Shown here: positions 5,741 through 8,860 of the stretch, one piece after another
Numbering within the stretch: the first letter of the stretch is position 1
How the letters are laid out: the number at the start of each line of letters is the position of its first letter
Assembly: GCA_030690245.1 (NCBI GenBank)
Contig: JAUYGW010000094.1
Location: 1-8,860, forward strand
DNA length: 8,860 bases
Source: Gallionella sp.
GTDB taxonomy: Bacteria; Pseudomonadota; Gammaproteobacteria; Burkholderiales; Gallionellaceae
Reading direction: 5' to 3'
The notes under the pieces: model-generated
Seen by the model: the letters and a program-made list of their open reading frames with translations, nothing else
What the model was told of the DNA's origin: nothing
Database searches by the model: none
Translations under genes and position numbers: made by a program

Positions 5741-6645
5741 TGGAAAACAGGATCGAGGATCGAGGATTGAGGATTGAGTCAAACCGGCTGCGCGGTAAGC
5801 GCCGCTCCTCGATCCTCGATCCTCGATCCTCGAAAGGCTTCACTCTGGTCGAGATGATCATGGTGATCGTCATCACCGGCATCATCGGCGGCATCGTCGC
5901 CGTGTTCCTCAAGGCGCCGGTGCAGCAGTATGTCGATGTGGCGCGCCGCGCCGACATGAGCGACATCGCCGATACCGCGTTGCGCCGCATTGGCCGCGAC
6001 TTGCGCCTGGCGCTGCCGAACAGCGTGCGCGTGACAGGCACCTGCGACGGCACCGCCGCCTGTTTCATCGAGTTTCTGCCGACCAAAGGGGGCGGGCGCT
6101 ATCGCGCGGGGATGGGCGGGGACGAGCTGGACTTTACTGTGGCGGATAGCACTTTCGAGGTGCTGGGGCCGATGCCGACGGGGCTGGTCGCCGGCACGGA
6201 TCAGATCGTGGTGTACAACCTCGGCATAGCGGGCGCGGATACCTATGCGGGGGATAACCGCGCGACGGTTTCTGCACCTCCGGCGGGCGCGGTCGCCAAT
6301 ATTGCATCCAAATTATTTCCGTTCGATTCGCCGGGGCACCGCTTCCATGTGATTTCCGCTCCGGTGAGCTACGTGTGTTCCCCCGTCGCGGGCGGCGCCG
6401 GAGGTACGTTGACGCGCTATTGGGGATATGCAATCCAGGTCACACAACCGTCGAATACCGCCGTTGCGCCGCTTTCAACGGCGAACAATGCATTGCTGGC
6501 GACCCATGTCAGCAGTTGCCGTTTCAGTTACGATGCCTTCGTGGTCGCGCAGCGTTCCGGCCTGGTAACGACAAACCTCGGCATCACCGAAGAAGGCGAA
6601 ACCGTCACGCTTTACAGCGCGGTGCATGTGAGCAATCAGCCATGA
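5737..6645 (+). CDS. mshO: MshO, minor prepilin with heptad-repeat leader
   Basis: The 302-residue minor pilin has RSSKG^FTLVEMIMVIVITGIIG (Phe +1, Glu +5), then ARRADMSDIADTALRRIGRD and LALPNSVRV, the helix region characteristic of MshO, and a long C-terminal domain with scattered Cys. ATG 5737 has GAGGA 7 nt upstream (5725-5729) and overlaps the mshD stop. The leader is 34 residues, and residues 5-32 are almost entirely encoded by the heptad repeat and its inverted arm. Between the array and the cleavage site there is no in-frame ATG or GTG (only a TTG inside the array), so the repeat must be translated. The frame stays coupled to mshP through another ATGA at 6642-6645. Confidence 0.87.
   Translation: MMENRIEDRGLRIESNRLRGKRRSSILDPRSSKGFTLVEMIMVIVITGIIGGIVAVFLKAPVQQYVDVARRADMSDIADTALRRIGRDLRLALPNSVRVTGTCDGTAACFIEFLPTKGGGRYRAGMGGDELDFTVADSTFEVLGPMPTGLVAGTDQIVVYNLGIAGADTYAGDNRATVSAPPAGAVANIASKLFPFDSPGHRFHVISAPVSYVCSPVAGGAGGTLTRYWGYAIQVTQPSNTAVAPLSTANNALLATHVSSCRFSYDAFVVAQRSGLVTTNLGITEEGETVTLYSAVHVSNQP
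5749..5833 (+). repeat. Heptad repeat with inverted arm at the start of mshO
   Basis: Two AGGATCG and two AGGATTG units plus AG (5749-5778) face four inverted units (5806-5833, TCCTCGA-type). The arms pair almost fully in RNA because the C-to-T changes allow G-U pairs. The loop is a GC-rich 27 nt. The hairpin starts about 12 nt after the ATG. One unit lost brings TGA at 5855-5857 into frame; one gained brings TAA at 5796-5798. Confidence 0.9.
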
Positions 6646-7181
6646 TGAAAAACAGGATTGAGGAGCGAGGATTGAGGATTGAGTCAAAACCACTGCATGG
6701 CGCGCGCCACACCTCAACTCGCTACTCGCTGCGCGGCGTGCGCCATAATTCACCTCGCTCCTCCAATGGTTTCAGCCTGGTTTCCGCCATCTTTCTGCTG
6801 GTGGTGATCGCCGCGCTTGGCACCTTTGCGGTGACCCTTTCCACCACGCAGCAGCAGAGCGCCGCGCTGGATGTGATGGGCGCGCGGGCATACCAGGCGG
6901 CGCGCGCCGGGGTGGAGTGGGGTGCGTATCAGGTGTTGCAGAATTCTGCGGTGGCGGGCGAATTTTCCGACAATTGCCGATCCGTCCCGACTTCTCAAGT
7001 GGTTGCCCCATTGCCGAACACGCTGGCCGGATTCAACGTCAACGTGGAATGCACGGCGACTTCGCATGGAGGGGGGCCGGCGACGTTGTGGGTTTACAGC
7101 CTGACCTCGACCGCGACGCAGGGCACAGTGGCCACGCCGGACTACGTCGAGCGGCAGATGATGGTTACAATTGCGCAATAA
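6642..7181 (+). CDS. mshP: MshP, minor prepilin (PilX/GspK-like position) with repeat-derived leader
   Basis: The 179-residue product has RSSNG^FSLVSAIFLLVVIAALG followed by TLSTTQQQSAALDVMGARAY and QAARAGVEWGAYQ, the typical MshP/PilX N-terminal helix. The mature protein starts FSLVS, so Glu +5 is absent, as in GspK-type tip subunits. ATG 6642 overlaps the mshO stop, with a weak GTGAG upstream (6628-6632). This gives a 43-residue leader whose first 14 residues are heptad-coded and nearly identical to those of MshO. A GTG at 6738 would give an 11-residue leader without a ribosome site. The mature domain has Cys in DNCRS and VECTA. Transcription probably continues to the MshQ-like gene. Confidence 0.86.
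   Translation: MMKNRIEERGLRIESKPLHGARHTSTRYSLRGVRHNSPRSSNGFSLVSAIFLLVVIAALGTFAVTLSTTQQQSAALDVMGARAYQAARAGVEWGAYQVLQNSAVAGEFSDNCRSVPTSQVVAPLPNTLAGFNVNVECTATSHGGGPATLWVYSLTSTATQGTVATPDYVERQMMVTIAQ
6654..6763 (+). repeat. Diverged heptad repeat and inverted arm at the start of mshP
   Basis: The left arm (6654-6683) is four AGGATTG-type units, one of them AGGAGCG. Degenerate inverted units lie at about 6712-6729, and an exact one, CCTCGCTCCTC (6753-6763), pairs with GAGGAGCGAGG (6660-6670). Positions 6640-6694 closely resemble 5735-5788 at the start of mshO, including the CCATGATG-AAAACAGGAT stretch. Confidence 0.8.
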
Positions 7182-7530
7182 TTATCGAGATCGTCAGGAC
7201 AAATGCGGGAGTTTTTTATACGAATGTGGGCTCAGAATCCCGCGTTGACCAGGCAAGGCGGGAGCAAAGTGCAAAACCTGCGGTCCCCGCTTGTCGCCGC
7301 CGATGCGGCGATTTCTCCCGGTTTTCCAGCCGGTTTTACGGTTGATGTCGAAGGAGATGGGAGATGAACGGTATTCTGGCTTGGGGAAATTGCGACCTGA
7401 TTAAGCTATTAGACATGCCACTTGGTTGCCAAAAGATGGCAACCAAGTGGCTGGTTATAGGCTGCCCAAAAACGCCAGCCAAGTCGCTGGTTATGTCCCC
7501 GTTTTCCTGTCGGCTTTTGCGAGTAAGATC
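7182..7530 (+). other. Intergenic stretch between mshP and the MshQ-like gene
   Basis: Apart from a possible small ORF and a two-unit repeat (listed separately), I see a T6 run at 7212-7217, a loose inverted pair TCCCGC / GCGGGA near 7240-7264, and a perfect 7-bp hairpin TCGCCGC-CGAT-GCGGCGA (7294-7311) followed by only a short T stretch. That hairpin is too weak in T to call a terminator. No RNA gene is recognisable. Confidence 0.5.
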
Positions 7531-7534
7531 ATGA
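7364..7534 (+). CDS. Possible 56-residue small ORF coupled to the MshQ-like gene
   Basis: AAGGAG (7351-7356), the best ribosome site in the area, lies 7 nt before ATG 7364. The frame runs 56 codons and its TGA overlaps the downstream ATG as ATGA (7531-7534), the same junction used at G/prepilin, D/O and O/P. The peptide starts MNGILAWGNCDLIKLLDMPL; it has no signal peptide and no recognised domain, and more than half is encoded by the repeat at 7417-7494. It may be a leader peptide that delivers ribosomes to the next start, which has only a weak GAGTAAG site of its own. It may equally be chance. Confidence 0.35.
   Translation: MNGILAWGNCDLIKLLDMPLGCQKMATKWLVIGCPKTPAKSLVMSPFSCRLLRVRS
7417..7494. 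repeat. Two-unit 35-bp repeat with long hairpin upstream of the MshQ-like gene
   Basis: Units at 7424-7458 and 7460-7494 are related to each other and to 2232-2266. The first sits in a perfect 14-bp inverted repeat (7417-7430 and 7438-7451) with loop AAAAGAT. In unit 1 GGTTG pairs with CAACC; in unit 2 GGCTG pairs with CAGCC, a compensatory T-A to C-G change. Each unit ends GCTGGTTAT. It resembles a REP-like element; no transposase lies in the window. Confidence 0.75.
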
Positions 7535-8860
7535 AGAAAATCCGGCCTTTCTTCGGGATTGCGGCGCGGGCCGGGCTGGTCGCGGCTGTTTTCGTCGGTC
7601 TTTTCTTGTTCCCGGCACAGGCCCATGCCGATCGAACAATCACCTCCGTGACACTGAATGGCGCATCCAGTGTCACGGTAGCTCCCGGCGCGACCATTGC
7701 CGCAGCAGTGAATGTGACCACCGACGGAAGCGGCTCTAATGCAAGATGGCGGTCAACCGGCTGGAGCATCAGCGCAACAGCGCCCGGTGCGGTCACCTGT
7801 GTCGATCATCCGAACCATGACGGCGCGGGAGCCTATAGCGAGACCTTCAGCATTACCGCCCCGACCACGTCCGGCACCTATAACGCGTATTTCATCGGCT
7901 ATAACAACGACAGTTGCTCTTCGGGTGCGAGCGCAACCCGCACCATGACGAATGCCGTCATCGTCACCGGAGCCGCCCCCCCCACGGCTACTACCAATGC
8001 CGCCAGCGCGGTGACCCCCTATGTGGCGACGCTGAATGGCACGGTCAGCAGCAACGGCGCAAGCACCGCGGTTAGCTTCGAGTATGGACTAACGACTTCC
8101 TATGGCTACTCGACCACGCCAAGCACGTCGTTGGCCGATGACGCAGTCAACGCTGCGGTTTCAGACGACCTGTTCGGACTGAATTGCAACACTACATTTC
8201 ATTACCGGGTCAAGGCCACCAACAGCGCGGGCACGGCCTACGGCGCCGATCAGACATTCACTACCGGTGCATGCACCGCGCCATTTCCCGCGACCGCCTG
8301 CGCCGCCACGCGCTTCAACGGCGACCTGGGCTGCACGGCCAACGACGTTAATATCACCGACATAACCCTCGCTCCGACCGGCCAACAATCCTCCTGCGTG
8401 AGCGGCACCCCGGTAACTCTGGATCTCGACATGACAGTGAATTTTTCTTCGCCCGACCGCTGGGACGTGGGTATCTTCATTGCCAACGATGGCAAATTGC
8501 CGACGCTGCTGCCGGCCAATGGCGGTGCGAGCAGTTGTTCCGTGGCGGTGCTGCCTATCATTCCCGAGACAGGCAGCTATACCTTCCCAGACCTCGACGG
8601 TCTGCCGCAGGGGACGGCCGACACCTGCGGCGACGGCAGCGGCGCAATTAACGGCGGCACCGGCAGCGGCGTCAAGCGCATGACCGGCGTCACCATACCC
8701 TGCTATGCGACTCCCGATAGCGGCGGAAAATTATTCGTTCCGTTCGTCGTGTCCTGGGACAACCAGAAAAGCCCGATCGGGGGTATATGTACATCCAATC
8801 AATACCCGGTGCCCAACACAACGTCAAAATGCAACGCCCCGCTGAGCTCCGTGCCCATCA
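7531..8860 (+). CDS. Large secreted MshQ-like protein with Ig-like and FN3-like domains, 3' truncated
   Basis: The frame is open from ATG 7531 to the window edge (443 codons) with no stop. Residues 1-33 are a Sec signal peptide (MKKIRPFF, then a long hydrophobic stretch, PAQAHA^D). Residues 36-147 form a beta-rich domain beginning ITSVTLNGASSVTVAPGAT, with Cys 90 and Cys 129. Residues 152-245 resemble a bacterial fibronectin III-like domain (ATLNGTVSSNGAS, FEYGLTTSYG, HYRVKATNSAGTAYGADQ). Residues 257-443 are Cys-rich with NGDLGCTANDVNIT, DRWDVGIFIANDG, CGDGSG and VSWDNQ, a pattern I remember from large secreted proteins of Betaproteobacteria but cannot name. The position after mshP fits MshQ, proposed to be a surface or tip component, so an adhesin role is likely but inferred. 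The start is set by the signal peptide and the ATGA junction with the small ORF. Confidence 0.77.
   Translation, partial: MKKIRPFFGIAARAGLVAAVFVGLFLFPAQAHADRTITSVTLNGASSVTVAPGATIAAAVNVTTDGSGSNARWRSTGWSISATAPGAVTCVDHPNHDGAGAYSETFSITAPTTSGTYNAYFIGYNNDSCSSGASATRTMTNAVIVTGAAPPTATTNAASAVTPYVATLNGTVSSNGASTAVSFEYGLTTSYGYSTTPSTSLADDAVNAAVSDDLFGLNCNTTFHYRVKATNSAGTAYGADQTFTTGACTAPFPATACAATRFNGDLGCTANDVNITDITLAPTGQQSSCVSGTPVTLDLDMTVNFSSPDRWDVGIFIANDGKLPTLLPANGGASSCSVAVLPIIPETGSYTFPDLDGLPQGTADTCGDGSGAINGGTGSGVKRMTGVTIPCYATPDSGGKLFVPFVVSWDNQKSPIGGICTSNQYPVPNTTSKCNAPLSSVPI

Noticed and set aside
5749..5833. A CRISPR-like array from the regular repeats
   Set aside because: Units are 7 bp, contiguous, without spacers, translated in frame and arranged as an inverted pair.
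7294..7316. A terminator after mshP
   Set aside because: The hairpin is good but is followed by TTTCTCCC, not a T-run, so I left it as an unassigned structure.

Overview
The window carries most of the distal part of an MSHA-type (mannose-sensitive haemagglutinin) type IV pilus locus, all on the + strand. The order is mshE (3' end only), mshG, a minor prepilin in the mshB/mshF position, an unrecognised four-helix membrane protein, mshA (major pilin), mshC, mshD, mshO, mshP and the start of a large secreted MshQ-like protein that runs off the right edge. Codon use is GC-rich, gene order is proteobacterial, and several short dispersed repeats are of kinds common in Betaproteobacteria. I infer a betaproteobacterium, perhaps a Gallionellaceae/Nitrosomonadales-like iron oxidiser; this is a guess from memory of similar loci, not a search result.

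Layout: 1-2779 is a tightly packed unit (ATPase, platform protein, minor prepilin) with a 2-nt gap and then a 4-nt ATGA overlap. 2780-3099 is non-coding and holds a MITE-like repeat, a promoter-like site and a structured leader. 3100-3702 encodes a membrane protein built from an internal duplication. 3703-3921 is the mshA leader region, with a promoter candidate and hairpins. mshA (3922-4353) is closed by a strong intrinsic terminator at 4405-4432, so the abundant pilin looks like its own transcription unit. A second promoter candidate precedes mshC. mshC, mshD, mshO and mshP follow as a chain of minor prepilins; D/O and O/P overlap by ATGA. A 349-bp stretch (7182-7530) with a two-unit repeat and a possible small ORF separates mshP from the MshQ-like gene.

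How it works together: MshE hydrolyses ATP at the cytoplasmic face, MshG is the inner-membrane platform, MshA forms the fibre, and the prepilins at 2111, C, D, O and P probably form or prime the pilus tip. The MshQ-like secreted protein is the likely surface or adhesive component.

The most unusual feature is that four of the six prepilin genes have a dispersed repeat at or inside the segment coding for the prepilin leader, the part removed by prepilin peptidase. Three (2111, mshO, mshP) carry AGGATCG-type heptanucleotide repeats with an inverted partner arm. mshD has a 125-bp element with dRS3-like ends (ATTCCC N8 GGGAAT) whose right end supplies the likely ATG. The heptads are not a multiple of three, and in the first gene a one-unit change would bring an early stop, so phase variation of minor pilins is a testable possibility.
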